Assembly: GCA_003151935.1 (NCBI GenBank)
Contig: PLYZ01000055.1
Location: forward strand, 1,249 to 65,248
Direction: 5' to 3'
From: Candidatus Dormiibacterota bacterium
GTDB lineage: Bacteria > Chloroflexota > Dormibacteria > Dormibacterales > Dormibacteraceae
DNA: 64,000 bases
Both the position numbers and the translations under genes were made by a program. Positions 18,080 to 27,806 of this stretch are shown here, piece after piece. Positions within the stretch are counted from its first letter, which is position 1; each line of letters opens with the position of its first letter. The notes beneath the pieces were generated by a model that saw nothing but the letters and a program-made list of their open reading frames with translations, did no database searches and was not told the origin of the DNA.

Positions 18080-20527
18080 ATGACACGACAGCGAACCCGC
18101 CACTTCGCCGTCGCTCTCGTCTTGAGCGCCGTTTTAGCCGCAGCCAGCGCCGAACCGGCGGTGGCCGGATTCACGGCGCCCACGAGACCATCAAGCCTGA
18201 TCTCAAAAGCCTCCACCCAGGTTGCGCAGACGCGGATCGCGGCGAGCGCATCACACACCAGCCGTGAGATCTTCGGATTCGCCCTCGCAAGCAGCCTGTC
18301 CGACCCCACAGTTGGATACCCCAGCTGGAACTTCGACCTGCTCTCGACGGTCGCCTACTACGGCCTTCATGTCGACGCCACTGGTCATTTCGCAAGCGAC
18401 AACGGCTGGTCGGTGTGGAACTCATCCGCGCTTGCCGACCTTGTTTCGATCGCCCACCAGCACGGCACCAGGGTCGTTCTCACCGTCATCCTTCAGGACT
18501 TCAGCGCCACCACTCCCAACATGTGCGCGGGGCTTGCGCATGCAGACGTCACTGTCGCGCAGGCGGTCAGCGAGGTTAGGGCGAAGGGCGTTGACGGCGT
18601 GAACATCGACTACGAGGGTCTGGACGGCGCTTGCGGCTCGGCCGATCCGTACTGGGCACAGCATGCGATGACGAGCATGGCGCAGCAGATGAGAGCGGGC
18701 CTCGGCTCATCCTCTTATCTGTCCATTGACACGTACGCTGGAGCGGCGGTCGACCCCTATGGATTCTTCGACGTCGTAAAGCTTGCCAGCTACGTCGATT
18801 CGATGTTCGTCATGGCCTATGACATGGAGTCTTCGAATTACGCCGGCGCACCGCTCTACTGCACCAGGTTCTGCCTCGGGCCCACCTCGCCCCTGACCGC
18901 CTACCGTTACAACGACACCAGCGTGATGGCTCAATACGTCGCTGCGGTTCCGGCGAGCAAGGTCATCTTGGGAGTGCCTTACTACGGGCGCAAGGCATGC
19001 GTCGCCAGCGCGAGCGGTCCCAACCAGTACCCGACCTCGAGCGTCGTGGCCGATTCCTACCTGGACGCCTCCGGTGAGGCGGCCGACTCTGAGGTCAAGC
19101 CCGGTTCGTACACCATTCACCGCGAGACCAACTCGGCAGGGATGGAGAGGTGGGACACCTGGTTCAACACAACACTCAACTGCACCCGCGAGCTTTACTG
19201 GGACGACGCCGTTTCCCTCGGCAAGAAGTACGACCTGGTCAACGCCGACGGATTGCGCGGAGTGGGCTTGTGGAACCTCAACTACGGCGGCGGTGCACCC
19301 GAGCTGTGGGCTGCACTGGAGAGCCACTTCGCGAGTTGCACGAGCGTAACCGTTGGCACCGCCCCGAACTCACCCGCCAACATCGGCACCCAGGTGACCA
19401 TGACGGCCACCGCCACGGGCTGTCCCAACCCGCGCTATGAGTTCTGGATACGGCCGGCCTCGTCGAGCACGTGGCAGCTTGTGCAGGCGTACTCCACCAG
19501 CCCGACCTACCGCTGGAACAGCAGTGGAGCGCCTCTGGGCATTGTTTACCTTGGGGTCTGGGCGCGGGATGCGGCGAGCACCGCGCCGGCCGACGTCTAC
19601 GGCTCGACCCCGTACAGCCTTACCTTGGCGTGTACATCAGCCACGCTTTCCTTTTCGCCGCCACCACCGTTGGCAAGTGGCTCAGGCACCCCGGTGACGA
19701 TCACCGCAAGCGCTTCAGGCTGCCCCAAACCCGCCTTTGAGTTCTGGATGCGGCCGGCGACATCGACCACCTGGCAGCTCGTTCAGGCCTACTCCAGCAG
19801 CGCGACCTATCGCTGGAACAGCAGCGGAGCGCCTGCTGGCATCGTGTACTTCGGGGTCTGGGCCCGGGACGCGTCGAGCACAGCGTCGGCCGACGTTTAC
19901 AGCTCGACTCCGTACACCATGTTCTCGCCATGCACCTCAGCCAGGCTGTCGTTCTCGCCGCCATCCTCTTTGCCGGTTGGCTCCGGTACACCGGTGACGA
20001 TCACTGCCGGCGCGTCAGGGTGCGCCAGCCCCAGCTTTGAGTTCTGGATGCGGCCGGCGACGTCGACGACCTGGCAGCTTGTGCAGGCGTACTCCACCAG
20101 CCCGACCTACCGCTGGAACAGCAGCGGGGCGGCTGCCGGCATCGTGTACTTCGGGGTCTGGGCCCGGGATGCGTCGAGCACCGCGTCCGCCGACGTCTAC
20201 AGCTCGACTCCGTACACCCTGTTCTCGTCATGCACCACCCCCACCCTTTCCTTTTCGCCCTCGTCCCCGTTGGTGCACGGCTCAGGTACCCAGGTGACGA
20301 TCACAGCGAGCTCATCGGGCTGCACCAACCCGACCTATGAGTTCTGGATGCGGCCGGCGACGTCGACGACCTGGCAGCTTGTGCAGGCGTACTCCACCAG
20401 CCCGACCTACCGCTGGAACAGCAACGGGGCGCCAGCCGGCACGGTGTACTTCGGGGTCTGGGCCCGGGACGCGGTGAGCACCGCCTCTGCCGACGTCTAC
20501 GGCTCGACTCCTTACGTGCTGACCTGA
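18080..20527 (+). CDS. Secreted GH18-like glycoside hydrolase with four C-terminal ~100-aa repeats
   Basis: Signal peptide; GH18-like KGVDGVNIDYEGLDG, FVMAYDMESS, KVILGVPYYGRKA; four YEFWxRPxxSxTWQLVQAYS repeats. Confidence 0.85.
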   Translation: MTRQRTRHFAVALVLSAVLAAASAEPAVAGFTAPTRPSSLISKASTQVAQTRIAASASHTSREIFGFALASSLSDPTVGYPSWNFDLLSTVAYYGLHVDATGHFASDNGWSVWNSSALADLVSIAHQHGTRVVLTVILQDFSATTPNMCAGLAHADVTVAQAVSEVRAKGVDGVNIDYEGLDGACGSADPYWAQHAMTSMAQQMRAGLGSSSYLSIDTYAGAAVDPYGFFDVVKLASYVDSMFVMAYDMESSNYAGAPLYCTRFCLGPTSPLTAYRYNDTSVMAQYVAAVPASKVILGVPYYGRKACVASASGPNQYPTSSVVADSYLDASGEAADSEVKPGSYTIHRETNSAGMERWDTWFNTTLNCTRELYWDDAVSLGKKYDLVNADGLRGVGLWNLNYGGGAPELWAALESHFASCTSVTVGTAPNSPANIGTQVTMTATATGCPNPRYEFWIRPASSSTWQLVQAYSTSPTYRWNSSGAPLGIVYLGVWARDAASTAPADVYGSTPYSLTLACTSATLSFSPPPPLASGSGTPVTITASASGCPKPAFEFWMRPATSTTWQLVQAYSSSATYRWNSSGAPAGIVYFGVWARDASSTASADVYSSTPYTMFSPCTSARLSFSPPSSLPVGSGTPVTITAGASGCASPSFEFWMRPATSTTWQLVQAYSTSPTYRWNSSGAAAGIVYFGVWARDASSTASADVYSSTPYTLFSSCTTPTLSFSPSSPLVHGSGTQVTITASSSGCTNPTYEFWMRPATSTTWQLVQAYSTSPTYRWNSNGAPAGTVYFGVWARDAVSTASADVYGSTPYVLT
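19337..20524 (+). repeat. Four tandem repeats with ~300-bp period in the GH18-like gene
   Basis: Repeat starts (TGC/TGT codon) at 19337, 19631, 19931 and 20231; gagttctggat(a/g)cggccggc recurs every 300 bp. Confidence 0.95.
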
Positions 20528-21783
20528 GGCGCCGGCGCCCTCTTACTCGTCGGTTTGCCGGCTAGGACCAGATACCCGATCAGGATCAAGAAAGCCAGCA
20601 CGATCGTGTTGTAGATGAAGAGATCAACCACGAAGCTCCACAGCGTCGCGGCGTAAAAGGCGGCGAGAAGTCCGGCGTAGCGAAGGTTGCCGGACCGGAC
20701 ACGTTGGTAGGCCATCTCGGCTCCAAAGCCGACCAGGGCGAGAAAGACGAGTGCGCCCGGAACGGTGAAGTCTTCGACCAGACCGCGAAACGCCGTATAG
20801 ATGTTGTAGCCGGCGCCATTGACAATCACCTGGTCCGTGTAGAGCCCTGCCACGCGTGTATGTATGTGCAGGAGGTCGAACACTCCCGCGAGCGTGTACT
20901 GGCCCAGGCTGGGATGGAAACTGGCCGATATGGCGTTATGCCCGAACCAAATCGAGAATGCGGCCAGGTATGGAAACGTGTCGGACCACAGCAGCTGGAC
21001 GACAGCGAGGGGTTGACCGCTCGACCAGCTGGCGTAGCGAATCATCTGAACCAGCACGAAAGCAATTGCGAGCCCGACCACCAGGCCCGCCAACAACGCT
21101 GCTCGTTTGAGGTTCAGGCGTGGAGGTCTGCCGGCCGCGATGGAGGTTGCCAGGTAGGAGCTTGCCGCAAGCGCCAGAGGGATCAGCAACGACGCCTTTG
21201 TCGTGAGGAGCACGGTGATGATCACTGAGGGCATAAAAGGTGCGACCGCGAGCCACCGCGTGGCTCTGGTGTTGCGTATGCCGAGCATGACCCCCGCCAA
21301 CAGGGCCCCCAGGTAAAGAGCGGCCGTCAGGTATCGCGCGAGGGCCGGCTCTTGCCAGGTTCCGGCATAGCGTTCAATTGCAAGCCGGTGAACGACTGCC
21401 AGCAGATTGATGATGTTTGGAAGGCCTTCGAGCGCGAAGCTGACGACGATGAGGACCACGACGGCAAGTCCCAACAGCGTGCACAGGCCGACGAACCACC
21501 GCAGTTTGGGCGGCTCGCTCAAAGGAGGACCGAGCGTTGCAGGCGCCCGCTGACGCCTCTGAGCCGCCCACGCGCCTAGCAAGACCGCTCCGCACGCGGC
21601 CGCCAGAAACAGCATTCCAGCCGGCGCGATGCTGATTGGGCTCGCCAGCAGGGGCAGGCCACCGAAGACGCACCAGTAAGCCGCGAAAAAGGCGGCGGGC
21701 GCGTACCAGCTTCCACCCAGCCTGCGGGCGATGATGGCGATCACCGGCAGCAGCAAGAAGATGGCAGCCGTAAGCCAGTTCAC
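20512..21783 (-). CDS. Polytopic membrane protein, O-antigen polymerase (Wzy)-like
   Basis: Multi-TM ORF; HRLAIERYAGTWQEPALARYLTAALYLG...YNIYTAFRGLVEDFTVPGALVFLALVGF. Confidence 0.7.
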   Translation of the reverse strand: MNWLTAAIFLLLPVIAIIARRLGGSWYAPAAFFAAYWCVFGGLPLLASPISIAPAGMLFLAAACGAVLLGAWAAQRRQRAPATLGPPLSEPPKLRWFVGLCTLLGLAVVVLIVVSFALEGLPNIINLLAVVHRLAIERYAGTWQEPALARYLTAALYLGALLAGVMLGIRNTRATRWLAVAPFMPSVIITVLLTTKASLLIPLALAASSYLATSIAAGRPPRLNLKRAALLAGLVVGLAIAFVLVQMIRYASWSSGQPLAVVQLLWSDTFPYLAAFSIWFGHNAISASFHPSLGQYTLAGVFDLLHIHTRVAGLYTDQVIVNGAGYNIYTAFRGLVEDFTVPGALVFLALVGFGAEMAYQRVRSGNLRYAGLLAAFYAATLWSFVVDLFIYNTIVLAFLILIGYLVLAGKPTSKRAPAPQVST

Positions 21784-21807
21784 GTTGGCCGTTCCGTCAT
21801 ATTTCCT

Positions 21808-22695
21808 CTAGAAGAACGTTCGGGCAAGATAGCGCGACGCTTGCTTGCGGTAGCGCGATGTGGCGCGGTTGAAAAGGCCCGCCCCGGTGCTGCGCTTGGT
21901 GTGCTCGATGACCAGAGTAGGGTCGTAGAGGACCGTCATGCCCAGCTTGCGTGCGGTCTCCGCGACAAAGATCTCCTCACCGAAGAGGAACGCGCCGTGG
22001 TCGAACGTACCCCCGCGCTCGAAGTAGCTCCGATGAAAGGCGATGAAGGCGCCCAGCGGAGCGTAGATCTTCTCGGTTGAAGAGGCCGGCACAGCCGGTC
22101 GTTCCTGCGACGCCGCTTCCATGGTCCGATGCTTGATCCAGCTCAGCCCCTGGTACATGACGTCGATCGGATAAGCGCTGAAGATCCAGCGGTATACGTG
22201 CATTCGAAGGCGGCCCGGGCGGACGCGCATGTATGGGTTCTGCTCGACCGAAGAGCCCTTGGTGCGTATCGAGGGCGCCACGACCGCCGGAGGGTCGTTG
22301 CGGTGGGAGTCGAAGAGTCGCTGAAGGACACCGCGATCCGGGAAGTAGACATCCGGGTTGGACACGATCACCCATTCGGGCATCGAATGGGTCTTTAGAT
22401 GGTCGTTCAGTGCCGCCGCCGCCCCACCGAAGTAGCCGAGGTTTTCGCCCGGCGCGATGGCCCTCACGCGGGGATCCCTCTTTATGGAATCAGGTACGCC
22501 GCCGGTGCCGGGAGGGGGGCTGTTGTCCACCACGGCCAACCGCAGCGACGACTGAAGCGTCAGATCGAGCGCGCTCAAAACGAAACGCTGCGTCTCGCCT
22601 GGCTTCAGATAGTTGACGCAGATGAGGAGGATGTCATCGTGTGCGGCGTCACGTTCCAACTGCCCGGACGCGACTTCAGTCGTCCTTTCTAGCAA
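21808..22695 (-). CDS. GT2 family (rhamnosyltransferase-like) glycosyltransferase
   Basis: LRLAVVDNSPPPGTGGVPDSI...GENLGYFGGAAAAL...VIVSNPDVYFP...GAFLFGEEIFVAETAR. Confidence 0.85.
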   Translation of the reverse strand: MLERTTEVASGQLERDAAHDDILLICVNYLKPGETQRFVLSALDLTLQSSLRLAVVDNSPPPGTGGVPDSIKRDPRVRAIAPGENLGYFGGAAAALNDHLKTHSMPEWVIVSNPDVYFPDRGVLQRLFDSHRNDPPAVVAPSIRTKGSSVEQNPYMRVRPGRLRMHVYRWIFSAYPIDVMYQGLSWIKHRTMEAASQERPAVPASSTEKIYAPLGAFIAFHRSYFERGGTFDHGAFLFGEEIFVAETARKLGMTVLYDPTLVIEHTKRSTGAGLFNRATSRYRKQASRYLARTFF

Positions 22696-22743
22696 AGCTT
22701 CGCGTTGAGTCTAGTGACACTGGCCCGCATGTTATCAGCCGCT

Positions 22744-23514
22744 TTATCGCGACTGTGCCACGCCGATCGCGTAGAGATTCTTGTAGCGCTGGTCTGATCC
22801 GGACGAGGGTTCCAGCTCGACGGGAGCGGTGTGATCGGCCATGCCGTCATGCACCGCGCCGAGCGTGGGCAGCTTGCCGTACAGCATTCGTTTAATCATG
22901 GATTTCGCCCGCATCGAACCTGGAATCAAGTTGAAGCGGACTGCAATATGTCGAATCCGCCCGAACAATCGCTCGCGCGAAGAAGTTGCCTCGACTTCGA
23001 AACCGCCGTACACCCGCACGTCAAAACCCACGGAACCAAACAGAGCTGTGATTTCGCTGAGATTCGGATAGCGAGTGCTGAAGGGGCTCGGGTTGAAATC
23101 GGGCCGGTCGCGGTTGGGCATGCACACCATCAACTTGCCGCCCGGCTTGAGCACGCGGCGGCACTCGGCCAGCGCGGCCTCCTGGTCGGCGAGGTAGTAG
23201 ATCATCTCGAGCATCACTACCGCGTCGAAGCTGTGGTCGCGAAACGGCAGGCGCTGAGCGTCCATGCGAACGAGATCCCCGTCGGGGAGATGCCGGCGCG
23301 CTTCCACGAGCAGCGCCATCGTGTAGTCGCCACCGACCACCAGCGGCGAACGAGCTTGTAGGTACGGCAGGCCCATGCCGCTGCCGCATCCGACCTCGAG
23401 CACAGCGCCGCCTGGCACGAGCTCGGCTGCCATCCGGTAGCGGAAGTACTGCATCGCAAGCTGCTCTGGAGACGCGGGCAGACCCCACGTTTCGGTGACC
23501 GTTGTGAAATCCAC
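22744..23514 (-). CDS. SAM-dependent methyltransferase (Methyltransf_11 type)
   Basis: GAVLEVGCGSGMGLPYLQAR...LPFRDHSFDAVVMLEMIYYLADQEAALAECRRVLKPGGKLMVC. Confidence 0.88.
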   Translation of the reverse strand: MDFTTVTETWGLPASPEQLAMQYFRYRMAAELVPGGAVLEVGCGSGMGLPYLQARSPLVVGGDYTMALLVEARRHLPDGDLVRMDAQRLPFRDHSFDAVVMLEMIYYLADQEAALAECRRVLKPGGKLMVCMPNRDRPDFNPSPFSTRYPNLSEITALFGSVGFDVRVYGGFEVEATSSRERLFGRIRHIAVRFNLIPGSMRAKSMIKRMLYGKLPTLGAVHDGMADHTAPVELEPSSGSDQRYKNLYAIGVAQSR

Positions 23515-23521
23515 GGAAGAG

Positions 23522-24186
23522 TTACCTCCCCGCTTGCCGGGGAGGTCCCGCCGAAGGCGGGGGTGGGGGGGTGTCCGCTGTCTTGCTGAAGGGCAGCAGC
23601 ACCGTGTCGATGATGATGCGAAGGTCGTCGCGGAACGTGCCCCGGCGCACGTACTCCAGCCCCAGGCGCATCTTCTCGGGCCGGATCAGCTCGGCGTAGG
23701 CGCGGTCGGGATCTTCGTGCCCGGCGAGGATCTCGCCCTCGTTGTGAAACCGCAGTGACGACCAGTCGGTGATCCCCGGCCGCACGTTCAAGATCTCGCG
23801 CTCCTCGGCTGTATACCCCGCCACCTCGTCGGCCACCTGTGGCCTCGGACCGACAAAGCTCATGTCGCCCTTGAGCACGTTGTACAGCTGCGGGAGCTCG
23901 TCGAACTTGTAACGGCGCAGCACGCGCCCGGTCCTGGTCAGGCGAGGGTCGTCGTTGGGGGTGTTCGGCCCACCCACGCGGTCCGCGTCGGTGACCATGG
24001 TCCGGAACTTGTACATGCGGAACTCGCGCCCGCCGCGGCCGACGCGGCGCCCTGAATAGACTGCGGGTCCATCGCGGTCCAGCTTGATTCGTGCCCAGAT
24101 CCCGAGCGTGATCGGAGAAGAGAGCACCAGTCCAACCGAGGCGAGCGCGATGTCGAACGCGCGCTTGGCGGCCGGGGATCGGCTCA
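23522..24186 (-). CDS. Undecaprenyl-phosphate sugar-1-phosphate transferase (bacterial sugar transferase), 5' end uncertain
   Basis: KRAFDIALASVGLVLSSP...MYKFRTMVTDA...YKFDELPQLYNVLKGDMSFVGPRPQ...VRPGITDW; no clear start near the DegT stop. Confidence 0.82.
23524..23570. repeat. REP-like palindromic element at the 3' end of the sugar-transferase gene
   Basis: ACCTCCCCgcttgccGGGGAGGTCCCGCCgaaGGCGGGGGTGGGGGG. Confidence 0.75.
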
Positions 24187-25287
24187 GGAGTAGAAGTCCT
24201 TGATGGCGCCCGCGACCTCCAGGACCTGCTCCTCGCCCAGCTCGTTGTTCAGGGGCAGCGAAAGCACTCGCGCGCAAAGCTCTTCGGTCCGGGGCAGGTT
24301 GAAGTGGTCCAGGCCGACGGGCTGCTTGTGGTTGGGCACTGGGCCCGGAGAGATCAGGGTTTCGATCCCTCTCTGCGCGAGGTGGTCGTGCAGCTGGTCG
24401 CGCCGGTCGGCTTCGATGACGTAGTTCTGGTAGATGTCGAAGAAGGGCCCGCCGTCGGGGGCCGGCGGTCGCTTCACGGCGCCCACGTCGGCCAGCTCCT
24501 CGTCGTAGATCGCGGCGAGCCTGCGCCGCTGGCTGATCCACTCCGGGACCTTTTTGAGCTTGAGGTCGAGGACCGCGGCCTGGAGGTTGTCGAGGCGGCA
24601 GTTCCAGCCCCAACCCGAGAATCCCGTCTTCGAGATGCGCCCGTGATCGCGCAGCTCGCGCAACCGCGCCGCGAGGCCGGCGTCACTCGTCACGACCGCT
24701 CCGGCGTCCCCGTAGGCTCCGAGCAGCTTGGCCGGGTAGAAGCTGAACGCGCCCGCGAGCCCCCAGGCCCCGCCGCGGACGCCGAGGTAGGCGCCGCCCA
24801 GAGCCTGGGCCGTGTCTTCGATCACAAGCAGGTCGTGCTTCTTGGCGATCTCCATCAGGCGGTCCATCTGCACGAGCCGCCCGTTCAGATGCACAGGCAT
24901 GATCGCCTTGGTGCGCGGCGTGATGGCGCTTTCGACGAGGTCGAGGTTCATGTTGTGGTCGGCGCCGACGTCCACGAGAATCGGCGTCGCCCCGACCTGG
25001 TGGATCACGGCCATGGTCGCCATGAACGTGTGCGACACCGTGATCACCTCATCCCCAGGGCCGATGCCGACCGCCTCGAGCAACAGCCTCAAGCCATCGG
25101 TGCAGTTGCTGACGCCAACCGCGTCAGCAGTGCCGACGAAGGCCGCTAGGTTGTGCTCGAAGTCGAGCATCTGCTGGCGCATGATGAGATCGCCCTTGCT
25201 GAGCAGGTCTCGCATCGTATCCATGACCTCGGACTCGATGCGATGAAATTCCTTGCCTGGTTCCCAGAACCTAACCGACACGGCCAT
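24184..25287 (-). CDS. DegT/DnrJ/EryC1/StrS-family PLP-dependent aminotransferase
   Basis: VSNCTDGLRLLLEAVGIGPGDEVITVSHTFMATMAVIHQVGATPILVDV...LLVIEDTAQALGGAYLG...FSFYPAKLLGAYGDAGAVVT. Confidence 0.93.
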   Translation of the reverse strand: MAVSVRFWEPGKEFHRIESEVMDTMRDLLSKGDLIMRQQMLDFEHNLAAFVGTADAVGVSNCTDGLRLLLEAVGIGPGDEVITVSHTFMATMAVIHQVGATPILVDVGADHNMNLDLVESAITPRTKAIMPVHLNGRLVQMDRLMEIAKKHDLLVIEDTAQALGGAYLGVRGGAWGLAGAFSFYPAKLLGAYGDAGAVVTSDAGLAARLRELRDHGRISKTGFSGWGWNCRLDNLQAAVLDLKLKKVPEWISQRRRLAAIYDEELADVGAVKRPPAPDGGPFFDIYQNYVIEADRRDQLHDHLAQRGIETLISPGPVPNHKQPVGLDHFNLPRTEELCARVLSLPLNNELGEEQVLEVAGAIKDFYS

Positions 25288-26212
25288 AGCTCCTCGCGAT
25301 GATCTGCTGGATCGTCTTCAACACCGACTCTTGGTCGAGCCCGTGCAACGACTTTAAGTAATTCTGGTCGCCGACCGTCGTGTTGAACTCCGGCCGCAAC
25401 CCGATCCGTTTCAGCGGAGCATGTCCAGAATCCATCTCGGCCATGACCTCGGCGACCGCGCCGCCCAGCCCGCCTTCGATGCTGTGCTCTTCGAGCGTGA
25501 AGACGTATCGCGTCTCGGTGGCAGCGCGGGTCACGGCGTCGCGGTCGATCGGCTTCACGGTGTGCATGCTCAGCAGCCGGACCCCGATACCCTGCGCGGC
25601 GATGTCCTTCGCCACCTTGTCCGCCGTGGCCAGCATCCCGCCGGACGCGATGAGGGTCACGTCGGAACCCTCGCGCAGCGTCAGGGCTCGCCCCAACTCG
25701 AAATCGGGCTGGGTCGTGTGCACGACCGGCTCGCCCGCTTTGCCCAATCTGAGATATGCCGGCCCGTCGTGTGCCACGACCGCTCGCGTGGCGAGGCGGG
25801 CCTCGATCGGGTCGCCCGGCGCGACCACGGTCATGTTGGGCAGGGCCCGCATGATCGCCACGTCTTCTGAGGCATGGTGCGTGACGCCCAGGTTGCCGTA
25901 GCCGAGGCCGCCACCGACTGCGACCACCTTGACGTTGGCGCGGTGATAGCAGACGTCGTTGCGGATCTGCTCGAGGCAGCGCAGCGTGCCGAAGTTGCCG
26001 ATCGAGTAGGTGAACACGATCTTGCCCGTCAGCGCCATCCCGACTGCGAGGCCGATCATGTTTTGCTCCGAGACGCCCGCGTTGACGAACTGGTCCGGGT
26101 GCTTTTCCGCAAAGGCCTCGATAATCGAGAAGCCGAGGTCGCCGACGATCAGGCATACGCGCGAGTCCTGGTCGGCCAGCTCGTTCAGCGTCTCGATGAA
26201 GGCAGTCCTCAA
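25271..26212 (-). CDS. Transketolase C-terminal subunit
   Basis: TTG start; FVNAGVSEQNMIGLAVGMALTGKIVFTYSIGNFGTLR...YGNLGVTHHASEDVAIMRALPNMTVVAPGDPIEARLA. Confidence 0.92.
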   Translation of the reverse strand: MRTAFIETLNELADQDSRVCLIVGDLGFSIIEAFAEKHPDQFVNAGVSEQNMIGLAVGMALTGKIVFTYSIGNFGTLRCLEQIRNDVCYHRANVKVVAVGGGLGYGNLGVTHHASEDVAIMRALPNMTVVAPGDPIEARLATRAVVAHDGPAYLRLGKAGEPVVHTTQPDFELGRALTLREGSDVTLIASGGMLATADKVAKDIAAQGIGVRLLSMHTVKPIDRDAVTRAATETRYVFTLEEHSIEGGLGGAVAEVMAEMDSGHAPLKRIGLRPEFNTTVGDQNYLKSLHGLDQESVLKTIQQIIARSYGRVG

Positions 26213-27042
26213 GAAGCAGCCACCTCCGCGAGGGCGGTGACCAATTCGTCGGGCGTCGGCTGCTTGTAGTGCCACAGCACCTTGCCTTCCATCCAGCTCA
26301 CGCCCTTGCCTTTGACGGTGTGCGCGATGATCGCGTTCGGCTTTCCTCCCTCGAGAGGAAGCGTCCCGAGCGTGGAGCTCAACTCCTTCACGTCGTGACC
26401 GTCCACCTCGCGCACCGACCACCCGAACGCCCGGAACTTGTCCGCGAGCGGTTCGAGCCTGAGCGTCTTGTCGACCCAGTCCAGGCTCTGGATCTTGTTG
26501 TAGTCGATGATGATCGTGAGGTTGTCGAGCTGGTGATGGCAGGCGAACAGCATCGCTTCCCAGTTGGAGCCTTCGTCCAGTTCGCCATCGCTCATGACCA
26601 CGAAGACGCGCCATGGTTCGCCGGCGCGCTTGCCCGTCAGCGCCATCCCCGTGCCTACAGGAAGGCCGTGGCCGAGCGATCCGCTCGACATTTCGATCCC
26701 GGGCACGCCGCCATGCGTGACGTGTCCGTAGAGCTGGCCGCCGTTGCGCGCGAACTCCGCAAGGCGCTCCACGGGCATGAAGCCGGCCTCCGCGACCGCG
26801 GCATAAACGATCGCGGCGGCGTGGCCCTTCGACACGATGAGCCTGTCCCTCGACGGCCAGGCCGGCCGTTTGGGATCGACGCGAAGGATGCGGCCGTAGA
26901 GCACCGCCAGGATGTCGGCCACGGAAAGACACGATCCGATGTGAGAGGTCTTCGCCTGGCTGATCATCCGGAGGGAATGCGAGCGCAGCTTTCGCGCCAG
27001 CGCGCGCAGCTCATCGTCAGATGCCCGGTTGTCCGCGCTCAC
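26209..27042 (-). CDS. Transketolase N-terminal (ThDP-binding) subunit
   Basis: GTG start; AKTSHIGSCLSVADILAVLYG...ILSKGHAAA-type motif, GSLGHGLPVGTGMAL, MSDGELDEGSNWEA. Confidence 0.92.
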   Translation of the reverse strand: MSADNRASDDELRALARKLRSHSLRMISQAKTSHIGSCLSVADILAVLYGRILRVDPKRPAWPSRDRLIVSKGHAAAIVYAAVAEAGFMPVERLAEFARNGGQLYGHVTHGGVPGIEMSSGSLGHGLPVGTGMALTGKRAGEPWRVFVVMSDGELDEGSNWEAMLFACHHQLDNLTIIIDYNKIQSLDWVDKTLRLEPLADKFRAFGWSVREVDGHDVKELSSTLGTLPLEGGKPNAIIAHTVKGKGVSWMEGKVLWHYKQPTPDELVTALAEVAAS

Positions 27043-27806
27043 GTGATCCTCGCGAAAGCGATGTAGGGGTCGAAGTCGAATCTCTCGAGCTGCAGCTTGC
27101 CGATTCCAAGCGTGTCCATCAATGCGAGCGTCTCGCCCGGCCACAGCGGGTTGTCGAGCTCATCGAAGGCCACGATCGCGCCCTTCGGCATGCGGGGCAC
27201 GAAAGCTTCGAGGGCCGCTTTCGTGGGTTCGTACAGGTCGAAATCCAGGAAGAGGAGGCTGACCACCAGGTGCGGATGGTCCGCCACGAACCGGGGAATG
27301 GTCTGCGTCGCGTCCCCCTTGATCAGCTCCACCTTCGGTATGTGACCGAGGAAGCGGTCTTTGTCATAGAGCTCGATCAATTTCAAGAGCTCGGAGTACG
27401 AGTCGGCGCGAAGCGCGCCGGGCTCCGCCGTCTTCCAAGCCGGGCCTGTCTGGTCCTTGTCGCCGACGGCGGGGAATCCCGCGAAGCTGTCGAAGCCGTA
27501 GATCCGGCGCGTCAGGTTCGCCGGCTCGAGCACCGCACTGAGCTTGGCCCACGCCATGAGCCCAAAGCCGCGGTTCACGCCGCACTCGACGATCGAGCCC
27601 TTGACCGGGATGACGCGCTTGAAGATCTCGTAGAGCGCGAAGAACCTGGTCAGGTGCTGGCGCCGGACGTACTTGGGAAAATTCTCGAGCCGGATTTCCA
27701 CGGTGTCGTCGCTGGCGTTGAAAATCTTTTCGGTCTCCGGACCGACCGTCCGTTCCTGCTCGGTGCGGAGAGGCTTCGGGTCGGGGTGCTCGGTGCTACG
27801 ACTCAT
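27039..27806 (-). CDS. TylF-type (macrocin O-methyltransferase-like) methyltransferase
   Basis: GSIVECGVNRGFGLMAWAKL...RIYGFDSFAGFP...VSLLFLDFDLYEPTKAALEAFVPRMPKGAIVAFDEL. Confidence 0.85.
   Translation of the reverse strand: MSRSTEHPDPKPLRTEQERTVGPETEKIFNASDDTVEIRLENFPKYVRRQHLTRFFALYEIFKRVIPVKGSIVECGVNRGFGLMAWAKLSAVLEPANLTRRIYGFDSFAGFPAVGDKDQTGPAWKTAEPGALRADSYSELLKLIELYDKDRFLGHIPKVELIKGDATQTIPRFVADHPHLVVSLLFLDFDLYEPTKAALEAFVPRMPKGAIVAFDELDNPLWPGETLALMDTLGIGKLQLERFDFDPYIAFARIT

Noticed and set aside
19337-20524. Tandem 300-bp repeats considered as a CRISPR or satellite array
   Set aside because: Repeats are in frame, encode a conserved module and have no short-repeat/unique-spacer structure
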